Part shown: one piece after another, positions 51,743 through 58,933 of the stretch
Position numbering within the stretch: position 1 is the stretch's first letter
Layout: each line of letters begins with the position of its first letter
Source of the DNA: Comamonas koreensis
GTDB taxonomy: Bacteria; Pseudomonadota; Gammaproteobacteria; Burkholderiales; Burkholderiaceae_C
Direction: 5' to 3'
NCBI RefSeq assembly: GCF_021026195.1
Contig: NZ_JAJNCT010000003.1
Coordinates: forward strand, 289,699-353,698
DNA length: 64,000 bases
Notes under the pieces: generated by a model
Seen by the model: only the letters and a program-made list of their open reading frames with translations
Told to the model about the DNA's origin: nothing
The model's database searches: none
Program-made: the position numbers and the translations under genes

Positions 51743-53962
51743 ATGGCTTCTATCGAAAGCATCCGTAGCGCGCTGGAGCGCCGCAGTCCGATTGAGCGTG
51801 TTGAAGCCCCTTGGAATGGGGCACATGACTGGCTGAACAAGCGGCCCACACACTACCAGGCCGATGTGCATTTGGAGCGCATCGTGAAGGCCGCCCCGGC
51901 GGCATGGCGTGCAAGCATTCGCGCCCGTTTTGGGCGCATGGTGCCGCCGGCAGGCCTGGTGTTGGGCAGCGATGCCCTGGCGCGCTGGGAGCTGCAGCAG
52001 CTGCCCGAGGGCTATGCGGCCTGGGATCGGCTGCAGGGCCTGGCCACCTGGCAAGACGAATACGGCCAGGCGGTGCGGCTGAACATGGGCGACCGTGAGA
52101 TTTGCGCATGGGCAGACAAGATGGTTGCCGATGTGGGCGAGCTGGATGCGATGCTGTGCCACGCCGGTGCCGACGAGGCGCAGCGTGTGGACTTGGTACG
52201 CAAGATCGCACGGCTGACGGGCATACGAGAGGACAAGCCGATACAGGGCATGGGCGCCATTAACCGCGCCAAGTGCCCCAAGTGGTGGCGCCGTAAACTG
52301 CGCAGGCTGGTAGCCCGTGTGGTGGAGGGTGGCTATATCGCCCACGGCCAGGTGCATTTGAACAGCGGCGGCTATGTGAGCCACAGCGCGCTGATGCGAC
52401 GCAAGCACCAGAACGCACGCAACGCAGACATCCTGGAGCAGATTGGGTTGCGCAATGAGGCGGGCCAGGTGTTCAAGCTCTCGACCCTGGCCGCGCTGAG
52501 CACTGCCAACCCGGCGATACGGGGCGGTGAGCTGATGACACGCATACGTGGCACGGAAGAGTACGCCGACGAGAAAGCGCATGTGGGCCTGTTCTTTACC
52601 ATGACGCTGCCCAGCCGCTTTCACCGCATGACGCTAGTGGGCGGCAGCAAAAAGGCCATACCCAACGACAAGTGGAACGGCGCCGGCCCGCGCGAGGGGC
52701 AGGCCTGGCTGTGTAAGCAGTGGAGCAAGGCGCGCGCTGCGCTGACGCGGGCCGGCATCCGTTTTTACGGCCTGCGGGTAGCCGAGCCCCACCACGACGG
52801 CACACCCCACTGGCACATGCTGGCCTGGGTGGATAGCGAGGCCGACGCCAGAGCGATGGAGGGCATCATTCGCAAATATTGGCTGAGCGAGGACGGCAAG
52901 GAGCGTGGCGCGCAGGAGCACCGCGTTCGTCTTAAGCGGATCGAGGGCGGTGGCGCTGCGGGCTATGTGGCTAAGTACATTGCCAAAAATGTAGGTAACC
53001 ATGCGCTGAGCGACCATCTGGACGTGGTGAACGGGCAAGAGGCCACTATGCGCATGCAGGGCGATGGCCAGGGCGACCAGTTGCCCGCCAAGGACACTAC
53101 CAGCAGCGATTACGCGGGTTACAAGCGCGTGGATGCCTGGGCTTCCCACTGGGGTGTGCGGCAGTTTCAGGCCTTTGGTCTGCCGAGCGTGACAGTGTGG
53201 CGCGAGATGCGCCGGGTGACGGAAGACCAGGTGCAGGCGTTTCAGGCGCAAGGCGATTGGGCCACCTGGACGATTCACTACCACTGCCACCGGCGCCATA
53301 ACCTGCGTGCCGATTGGTGTGTGTTCATGAAGAAGATGGGCGGCCATTGCTTGAAGCGCGGCCAGTGGTATTTGCGTGTGGCGCGCAGCGTGCCAATGGA
53401 CGGGCAGACCAACAGCTATGGCGAGCCGTTGAAGGTTGGCCGCATCATGGGCCTGGAGCCGCAGCACGGGCGCATGTGCGGCCGCGTGCTGGTAAGCCGC
53501 CGCATGTTTTGGCAGCCACTGGCCAGTGGCGATGCTTCCATTGTGGTGCATGCTGCTGCTCCTGACAGCACTAATGCTGCACCTAGCCTGAATGGGGCTA
53601 AGCCCTGGCGCACCATTGAGGAACAGCGGGCTTTGCCCGCTGCTTGGACTGGTTTTATTAACTGTACGGGGCGCCTCACCAACAACCTGCGGCGCTCTGT
53701 TTTTGGCGATGGCTGCCACGACGGGAGGGCCTGGAGTTATCTCCAAAGCCCCAGCTATGCCGAAAAGTGCGCCGCGGAATTTGAAGCCGAACGACAAAAC
53801 GCCATCGCCGAACACACGCGAGCGCTGAAATCGCAGATTTTTGCGGACGGCTGGGAGAACTACGCAGAAGACTGCGCCACCGAACGGGAGCGCATGCGCG
53901 CCTACGTTGTGAGCGACTGGGACGAAGAAGAAACCGAAGACGAGGAGGTGGGGCGTGTCTGA
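51743..53962 (+). CDS. Replication endonuclease, phage gpA family (HUH)
   Basis: A 739-residue rolling-circle initiator of the P2 gpA type, which nicks the origin and stays covalently bound. The HUH metal motif is HHDGTPHWHMLAW near residue 350, and the paired catalytic tyrosines are GYVAKYIAKNV near residue 407. The N-terminal region (APWNGAHDWLNKRPTHYQAD) is typical of the family. The start at 51743 follows GGGGGTGC; upstream sequence overlaps the previous gene in another frame. P2 origins often lie inside this gene; none was identified here. Confidence 0.9.
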   Translation: MASIESIRSALERRSPIERVEAPWNGAHDWLNKRPTHYQADVHLERIVKAAPAAWRASIRARFGRMVPPAGLVLGSDALARWELQQLPEGYAAWDRLQGLATWQDEYGQAVRLNMGDREICAWADKMVADVGELDAMLCHAGADEAQRVDLVRKIARLTGIREDKPIQGMGAINRAKCPKWWRRKLRRLVARVVEGGYIAHGQVHLNSGGYVSHSALMRRKHQNARNADILEQIGLRNEAGQVFKLSTLAALSTANPAIRGGELMTRIRGTEEYADEKAHVGLFFTMTLPSRFHRMTLVGGSKKAIPNDKWNGAGPREGQAWLCKQWSKARAALTRAGIRFYGLRVAEPHHDGTPHWHMLAWVDSEADARAMEGIIRKYWLSEDGKERGAQEHRVRLKRIEGGGAAGYVAKYIAKNVGNHALSDHLDVVNGQEATMRMQGDGQGDQLPAKDTTSSDYAGYKRVDAWASHWGVRQFQAFGLPSVTVWREMRRVTEDQVQAFQAQGDWATWTIHYHCHRRHNLRADWCVFMKKMGGHCLKRGQWYLRVARSVPMDGQTNSYGEPLKVGRIMGLEPQHGRMCGRVLVSRRMFWQPLASGDASIVVHAAAPDSTNAAPSLNGAKPWRTIEEQRALPAAWTGFINCTGRLTNNLRRSVFGDGCHDGRAWSYLQSPSYAEKCAAEFEAERQNAIAEHTRALKSQIFADGWENYAEDCATERERMRAYVVSDWDEEETEDEEVGRV

Positions 53963-54185
53963 GACTGAATTTTTGAATGCAGAAGAACTGCTGGAAGTGA
54001 CCGGCTACAAGACTGCCAGCATGCAGCGCGATTGGTTGAACCGCAACGGCTGGCAGTACGCCGTGAATGGCGCCGGACGGCCTGTGGTGGGGCGCTGGTT
54101 TGCACGCTTGCGCCTAGCTGGTGTGCAGCCTACGGCGCATGGACTGCAACAATCGGGTAAGCCCAATTTTGCGGCATTGGGCTAA
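53955..54185 (+). CDS. DUF4224 domain protein
   Basis: A 76-residue protein beginning with GTG at 53955 (MSETEFLNAEELLEVTGYKT) and ending its domain with QRDWLNRNGWQYAVNGAGRP. DUF4224 proteins are small winged-helix-like proteins found directly upstream of integrases in prophages and probably act as excisionase-like partners. It overlaps the replication gene by 8 bases and is 9 bases from the integrase. Confidence 0.85.
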   Translation: MSETEFLNAEELLEVTGYKTASMQRDWLNRNGWQYAVNGAGRPVVGRWFARLRLAGVQPTAHGLQQSGKPNFAALG

Positions 54186-54194
54186 GGGGCTGCT

Positions 54195-55256
54195 ATGCGT
54201 CCCAAGTCCACAAACCGAGATTTACCGCCACGTATGCTGCGCCGCACCCGCACGCTGAAAAGCGGAAAAGTGTGGGAATCGTTTTATTACAACGGGCGAG
54301 ATGGGGCTGGGCGCCGGGTGGAAATACCGCTCGGCCCCGATCTGAACGAGGCCAAGCGCAAATGGGCCGAGCTGGAGTGCCGGGAACCCGCCGAGGAAAC
54401 GGGCCTAATGCGCTTTGTGTTTGACCGGTACGAGCGCGAAGCCATCCCGACCAAGGCTCCCCGCACCCAGAAAGATTACTTGGCTAGCCTGATGATGCTG
54501 CGCAAAGTGTTTGATGCGGTGCCGATTAGCGTGATCACCCCGCAGCACATTGCCTTGTACCGTGACAAGCGTGGGGCCAAGGCGCCGGTGCGTGCCAACC
54601 GCGATATATCGGTGTTTTCTAACGTGTGGAACATGGCACGCGAATGGGGCTTTACCGCCCAAGAAAATCCAGCGAAGGGCATTCGCAAAAACAAGGAAAC
54701 ACCACGGGACTATTACGCGGCCGCCGACGTATGGGGCGCGGTATACGCGGTGGCTTGCGATGAGCTGCGCGACGCCATGGACCTGAACTACCTAACCGGC
54801 CAGCGGCCCGCAGATGTTCTGAAAATGCGCCTGTCGGATATCCGCGACGGAGCGCTGGAAGTGCAGCAGGGCAAGACCAAAAAGAAGTTGCGGATTTTGC
54901 TGATGGTTGGCGGCCTGCCGACCGAGCTGGGCAAAGTGATCGAGCGCATCAGAGCACGCCCGCGCAAGGTGGCCAGCCTGGCATTGATGGCTACCCCAGC
55001 CGGCACTGCGTTAAATCGCTGGACTTTGCGGACGCGGTTTGATGAAGCGCGGGCTGTGGCCGCCAAGCATGCCAGTGAAGCAGGTAGCGAGCAACTGGCC
55101 GCACGGATCCGTGAATTTCAATTTCGCGACATTCGCCCCAAGGCCGCATCGGAAACTGACCTTGATCACGCGAGCAAGTTGCTTGGTCACACCAAACAGG
55201 ACATCACACAAAAGGTGTATCGGCGGGTGGGAGAGACGGTGAATCCCACTAGGTAA
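54195..55256 (+). CDS. Tyrosine-family site-specific integrase
   Basis: A 353-residue recombinase. The N-terminal arm-binding region has SGKVWESFYYNGRDGAGRRV. A SAM-like core-binding domain lies around residues 80-170. Catalytic residues appear as TGQRPADVLKMRL (Arg), RDIRPKAAS (Arg, with the usual His replaced by Arg), ASKLLGHT (His) and the nucleophile in KVYRR. It lies 1.2 kb from attR, the usual place for the enzyme that made these junctions. The target is the anticodon stem-loop of tRNA-Ser. Confidence 0.95.
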   Translation: MRPKSTNRDLPPRMLRRTRTLKSGKVWESFYYNGRDGAGRRVEIPLGPDLNEAKRKWAELECREPAEETGLMRFVFDRYEREAIPTKAPRTQKDYLASLMMLRKVFDAVPISVITPQHIALYRDKRGAKAPVRANRDISVFSNVWNMAREWGFTAQENPAKGIRKNKETPRDYYAAADVWGAVYAVACDELRDAMDLNYLTGQRPADVLKMRLSDIRDGALEVQQGKTKKKLRILLMVGGLPTELGKVIERIRARPRKVASLALMATPAGTALNRWTLRTRFDEARAVAAKHASEAGSEQLAARIREFQFRDIRPKAASETDLDHASKLLGHTKQDITQKVYRRVGETVNPTR

Positions 55257-55267
55257 ACTTGCTGAGC

Positions 55268-56203
55268 CTATTTTGTTGCCTGATGGGCTTCAACCATAAG
55301 GAGGATGGTTGTTGCCGTGAGGTTCAGTGCGTATCGCGCCAAATATTCAGGTACTGCAACCGGCTCAGCGCCCTGTCCGTGGCCACCAAGTTTGTTGCGT
55401 ACTGTGGGTAAGCCGCTTTCTAACAATGTTCGAATCGACGTAAATTGGTTGTCGAAGTATGTTGGGAACAAGCCATTTGTCATGCAAACATTAATGAGCG
55501 TCTTCGCTGTATCCGTAGGCTGCGTAGTCCAGCCACGAAGCTTACAGATAGTCATCATCGTACTTTCAAACGCTTTGAGGGCATCAACCAACGTTTCTTT
55601 GTACCGGCTATGTCTGTAATGCTCATGTGCCTTCAAAAATTCTTCGTTTGCTCCTTTGAAGGTGTCGTTTCGTAATACGGCTAGCGCTGGCTTCACAGCC
55701 TCCGCATGCAAGAACTGGGAGTCGAGCCGAATGATCTCTCCAGATTCAAATTGGTATCCGACGCCATGTTCTTTGAAGCGCTCGTTAAGTTCATCAATGG
55801 CCTCTTCGGACTCCATTTTTCGAGTCGTATTGTGCCGATATGTCGTATTTCGAGCGATGACGTTTTGAATGACCCTGAAGCAAAGCTCTACGACATCCAG
55901 TGCACTTTCGGTGGATTCTTGCTGCAGAAAAAAATTAAATACCGAGTCTTGTTTTGATCTGGAGTGTTTAATCAACTCAAAAACACCAAACTCTCTGCAG
56001 AGCGTCTGATCCACAAATTCATATGCACTTGCGGCCGAGCCATTCCCCCCGTAACCGATGTCTTCACCGAAGGCGTCAGTGATGATGTGAACAATCTGCA
56101 CACGCAGCGTTTGGGGAAGTTCGTCATACACATACACATCAGGCATTTCGCCGCGGGCGCGTTTCTGACGTTTGGAAAACAGTTCAAAGACTCCCACAAC
56201 CAT
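55268..56203 (-). CDS. STM4504/CBY_0614-family, AbiJ/HEPN-like putative defence protein
   Basis: A 311-residue protein. The N-terminal region (FELFSKRQKRARGEMPDVYV, YDELPQTLRVQIVHIITDAF) fits the STM4504/CBY_0614 family and its AbiJ N-terminal domain. The C-terminal region (ALKAFESTMMTICKLRGW, then VRNKLGGHGQG near residue 276) fits the abortive-infection C domain. RNKLGGH matches the HEPN ribonuclease motif R-N-x4-H. It is cargo: opposite strand to the integrase, AT-richer than the replication gene, between int and the tRNA. A role as an abortive-infection RNase is inferred. Confidence 0.65.
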   Translation of the reverse strand: MVVGVFELFSKRQKRARGEMPDVYVYDELPQTLRVQIVHIITDAFGEDIGYGGNGSAASAYEFVDQTLCREFGVFELIKHSRSKQDSVFNFFLQQESTESALDVVELCFRVIQNVIARNTTYRHNTTRKMESEEAIDELNERFKEHGVGYQFESGEIIRLDSQFLHAEAVKPALAVLRNDTFKGANEEFLKAHEHYRHSRYKETLVDALKAFESTMMTICKLRGWTTQPTDTAKTLINVCMTNGLFPTYFDNQFTSIRTLLESGLPTVRNKLGGHGQGAEPVAVPEYLARYALNLTATTILLMVEAHQATK

Positions 56204-56231
56204 CCCTCAATAGCCACGGTGTATGTAAAAC

Positions 56232-56321
56232 TGGCGGTGGGTCAGGGATTCGAACCCTGGAAGGACGTAAATCCTTGCTAGTTTTCAAGACTAGTGCATT
56301 CAACCGCTCTGCCAACCCACC
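56232..56321 (-). tRNA. Complete tRNA-Ser(UGA) carried by the element
   Basis: A 90-nt type II tRNA: acceptor GGTGGGT/ACCCACC, D arm GGCAGAGCGGTTGAATGC, anticodon arm CTAGT-CTTGAAA-ACTAG, long variable arm (AAGGATTTACGTCCTT), T arm CAGGGTTCGAATCCCTG, discriminator G and encoded CCA. It has the same anticodon as the interrupted tRNA-Ser but differs in the acceptor, anticodon-stem and variable arm. Located about 100 bases inside attR on the same strand. Confidence 0.97.
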
Positions 56322-56337
56322 TAGTCACTGCCTCAAC

Positions 56338-56369
56338 ATGCGGAAATGATTTCCATGAGTTGCGGAAGT
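56338..56369 (+). repeat. Candidate integrase arm sites, right
   Basis: ATGCGGAAAT (56338-56347) and a near copy TTGCGGAAGT (56360-56369), both followed by GAT. The first is the exact inverse of the site at 41779-41788. Confidence 0.4.
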
Positions 56370-56419
56370 GATCTATAAAAATGCTTATTTATCAAACACT
56401 CTTGAAGCGTTGCAACGGC

Positions 56420-56426
56420 TTTCAAG
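56420..56426. repeat. att core, right junction
   Basis: TTTCAAG again. Element sequence lies to its left (AACGGC) and the tRNA-Ser 5' half to its right (ACCGGTGC). Confidence 0.85.
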
Positions 56427-56458
56427 ACCGGTGCATTCAACCACTCTGCCACGCTTCC
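56420..56458 (-). pseudogene. tRNA-Ser(UGA), 5' half, separated by element insertion
   Basis: On the minus strand: acceptor GGAAGCG, TG, D arm GCAGAGTGGTTGAATGC, then CCGGT and the loop CTTGAAA, where tRNA identity stops (next bases GCCG instead of ACCGG). The acceptor complements the 3' half at 41682-41688. A -10-like TACAAT (56502-56507, minus) lies about 45 bases upstream. The element end also offers CGCTTC (minus strand, 56404-56409) complementary to the acceptor, but no variable or T arm. Confidence 0.93.
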
Positions 56459-56551
56459 TTCACTGCAATGTGGCGGAGTGGGCGCCAAGCAGCAGTGTGG
56501 GATTGTATGCGAATTCCGAACTGCTTTGAGCTGGCTCTGCTGCCCGCCGCC

Positions 56552-58210
56552 TCAGTGGCGGGCGGGTTCGGGATCGTCCTTGAGGCGGCTGTGGGCGAGC
56601 GCGCCGGCTGCTTCCAGAATCGGGTAGGCGACCGAGCACAGCAGCGAGTTGATGCGCTTGAGGTCGCTGATCAGGTCGATGTGCAGCGAGCTGGTCTCGA
56701 TACTGGGGACGGTGTTGTGCGACAGGCGCTCCAGGTGCGAGGCGGAATAGGCCAGCTCCAGGTCGCGGAAGCGCGCCTTTTCTTCCAGCAGCTTTTGCGC
56801 ATCGCGCACGTTGCCCGAGAGGAACACGCTCATCGCCAGCCGCAGGTTGTCCAGCAGGTGCGAATGCAGCTCGTTGATCTCTTCCATGCCCTGCTTGCTG
56901 AACTGGCGGCGCTTCTTGATTTTCTTGTTTTCGACGTCGGTGAGCACGCGCTCGATGATGTCGCCGATCTGCTCCATGTTGATGGTGAAGTTGATCACTT
57001 CAGTCCAGCGCTGGCTCTCGCGCTCGTCCAGTTCGGCGCGCGAGATCTTGGTCATGTAGTACTTGATGGCCGAGTACAGCTCATCGACCGTGTCATCGAG
57101 CTTGCGCAGGTCCTGCGACAGTTGCAGATTGTCGGTTTGCACCACGTTGTGCAGGCCGATCAGCATGGATTCGACCACATCGGCCTGGTGCAACGCTTCA
57201 CGTGCGGCGCAGGAGATGGCCAGCGACGGGGTGGACAAGGCCGAGGCATCGAGGTGGCGCGGGCGCTGGGGGCCCTTGTTCGCTTCTTCCTTGGGCAAGA
57301 GCTTGCGCATCCAGTCGCCGATCACGCCGGTGAACCAGATGAAGCCCAAGGTGTTGAGGATGTTGAAGGCCAAGTGGAACAGCACCGCCGAGCGGCCCGC
57401 ATCGTTGATGTAGGGCATCGCATAGGTGGACCACAGACCGACGAAGGGCGCGACGATGGCGACGCCCATGATCTTGAAGACCAGGTTTCCGATGGTGACC
57501 TGGCGCACTTCGATGCTGGATTTGGCCGTTTGCAGCACGGCCAGCACACCGCTGCCCAGGTTGGCGCCCAGCACCAGGCCCAGGGCCATGTCGCCGGTAA
57601 TGGCGCCCGATGCAGCCATGGCCGCGATCAGCAGCACGATGGCCAGGCTGGAATAGGCGATGACAGCCAGGATGGCGCCTAGCAGCAGTTCCATGAAGAA
57701 GTCGCTCTTGACGCTGACCAGCAGGGTGCGTACAGCTTCGGAAGCGAGCAGCGGCTCGGTGGCCTCGACGATCAGGCGCAGCGCCAGCAGCATCAGGCCC
57801 AGGCCGATGAAGACACGGCCCACGCGGCCGGGTGTTGAATCCTGCTTGGAAATGAACAGCACGACACCCGAGAAGATCAGCAGCGGCGAGAGCCAGGAGA
57901 GGTCGGTCGAGAACAGCACCGCCATCAAGGCGGTGCCCACGTCGGCACCGCGCATGACCGATAAGGCGGCCGTGAGCGGTATCAGGCCCTGGCCGACGAA
58001 GGACGCGGTCATCAGGGAGGTGGCACTGCTGGACTGGACGAGGGCCGTCACCCCGATGCCCGAGAGCATCGCGGTAAAACGGTTGCTCATACTGCGCGCC
58101 AGCAGGTTGCGAAGGTTGGCGCCAAAGACGCGCAGCACCCCTGTGCGCACCATATGAGAGCCCCAAACCAGCAGCGCAATGGCGGCAAGAAGATTGAGCA
58201 AGTGTTTCAT
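56552..58210 (-). CDS. Na/Pi cotransporter family protein with PhoU-like domain
   Basis: A 552-residue inner-membrane protein of the NptA/PNaS family for sodium-coupled phosphate uptake. The two inverted repeats carry TALVQSSSATSLMTASFVGQ and GAILAVIAYSSLAIVLLIAA (with GANLGSGVLAVL). After about residue 330 a cytoplasmic PhoU-like helical domain follows (LHNVVQTDNLQLSQDLRKLD, MEQIGDIIERVLTDVE). The start is unambiguous (MKHLLNLLAAIALLVWGSHM). It lies outside the element, downstream of lspA, with a terminator between. Confidence 0.92.
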   Translation of the reverse strand: MKHLLNLLAAIALLVWGSHMVRTGVLRVFGANLRNLLARSMSNRFTAMLSGIGVTALVQSSSATSLMTASFVGQGLIPLTAALSVMRGADVGTALMAVLFSTDLSWLSPLLIFSGVVLFISKQDSTPGRVGRVFIGLGLMLLALRLIVEATEPLLASEAVRTLLVSVKSDFFMELLLGAILAVIAYSSLAIVLLIAAMAASGAITGDMALGLVLGANLGSGVLAVLQTAKSSIEVRQVTIGNLVFKIMGVAIVAPFVGLWSTYAMPYINDAGRSAVLFHLAFNILNTLGFIWFTGVIGDWMRKLLPKEEANKGPQRPRHLDASALSTPSLAISCAAREALHQADVVESMLIGLHNVVQTDNLQLSQDLRKLDDTVDELYSAIKYYMTKISRAELDERESQRWTEVINFTINMEQIGDIIERVLTDVENKKIKKRRQFSKQGMEEINELHSHLLDNLRLAMSVFLSGNVRDAQKLLEEKARFRDLELAYSASHLERLSHNTVPSIETSSLHIDLISDLKRINSLLCSVAYPILEAAGALAHSRLKDDPEPARH

Positions 58211-58343
58211 AAGGCGAACCGGACACTATACCCCTGATACGCGCGCCGCGCTGTAGGGCGAATGCCATTGTGTCTCTTTTTATGCAGGCCAAGTGGTGGT
58301 TTGGGCCTGGCAGCGCGGGTTATGGAGCAATGTGAACCATCGA

Positions 58344-58379
58344 TAAAAAACACCGCCGTCGCAGGGGCGAGGGCGGTGT
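58344..58379 (-). terminator. Intrinsic terminator of the ribF-ileS-lspA unit
   Basis: An 8-bp stem, ACACCGCC (58350-58357) with GGCGGTGT (58372-58379), followed on the minus strand by a run of T (58344-58350), 35 bases after the lspA stop. Confidence 0.82.
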
Positions 58380-58414
58380 CTTAGGGTTGCCTATAAAGGC
58401 ACTGAACAGCCTGA

Positions 58415-58933
58415 TCAGCCTTTCTCGCCCCGGCGCATGCGCAGCAGCTCGTCCAGGATCAGCAGGAACGCACCCAGGCAAATGGCCGAGTCGGCCAGGT
58501 TGAAAGCGGGGAAATGGCTGCCCATCCAGTGGAAGTCGAGCATGTCGACCACATAGCCGTGGCGCATGCGGTCCACCACATTGCCGATGGCGCCGCCCAT
58601 GATGCAGGTGAGCGCCAGGCAGAACAGGGCTTTGTGGCTGTGGCGGTAGAGCTGCCAGACGATGACGGCGGTGACCACCACGCCAATGCCGGTGAACAGC
58701 CAGCGCTGCCAGCCGCCGGCGCTGGCCAGGAAGGAGAAGGCCGCGCCGGGGTTGTGCGCCCGGACGATGTTGAAAAAGCCGGTGATGGTGGTGTACTCAC
58801 CCAGCTGGTAGTGGGCCAGGATCCATTCCTTGCTCCACTGGTCCAGCCAGAAAATCACCGCAGCAATCACCAGCCACAGCACAAACCGGCCTTTGCCGGC
58901 GCTGCCCAGGGCAGGGGTGGCGGCGGCGTTCAT
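58415..58933 (-). CDS. lspA: Lipoprotein signal peptidase
   Basis: A 172-residue inner-membrane aspartyl protease that cleaves prolipoprotein signal peptides. Four membrane helices; catalytic aspartates in [18 protein letters not shown] and [11 protein letters not shown]. The N terminus has a short Ala-rich extension before [20 protein letters not shown]. Its ATG shares one base with the ileS stop (TGATG), so it is translationally coupled to ileS, as in most proteobacteria. Confidence 0.96.
   Translation of the reverse strand: MNAAATPALGSAGKGRFVLWLVIAAVIFWLDQWSKEWILAHYQLGEYTTITGFFNIVRAHNPGAAFSFLASAGGWQRWLFTGIGVVVTAVIVWQLYRHSHKALFCLALTCIMGGAIGNVVDRMRHGYVVDMLDFHWMGSHFPAFNLADSAICLGAFLLILDELLRMRRGEKG

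Larger units (their letters stand above)
41729..56426. mobile_element. 14.7-kb integrated P2-like element/satellite inserted in tRNA-Ser
   Basis: Bounded by the two halves of one tRNA-Ser gene and by a 7-bp repeat (TTTCAAG). It encodes AlpA, Ogr/Delta, tail chaperones, tape measure, Arc regulators, a gpA-type replication protein, a tyrosine integrase (catalytic residues present) next to attR, an AbiJ-like cargo gene and a complete tRNA-Ser. No capsid, portal, terminase, sheath, tube, baseplate, fibre or lysis genes are visible. Either a decayed P2-like prophage or a phage satellite. Confidence 0.9.
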
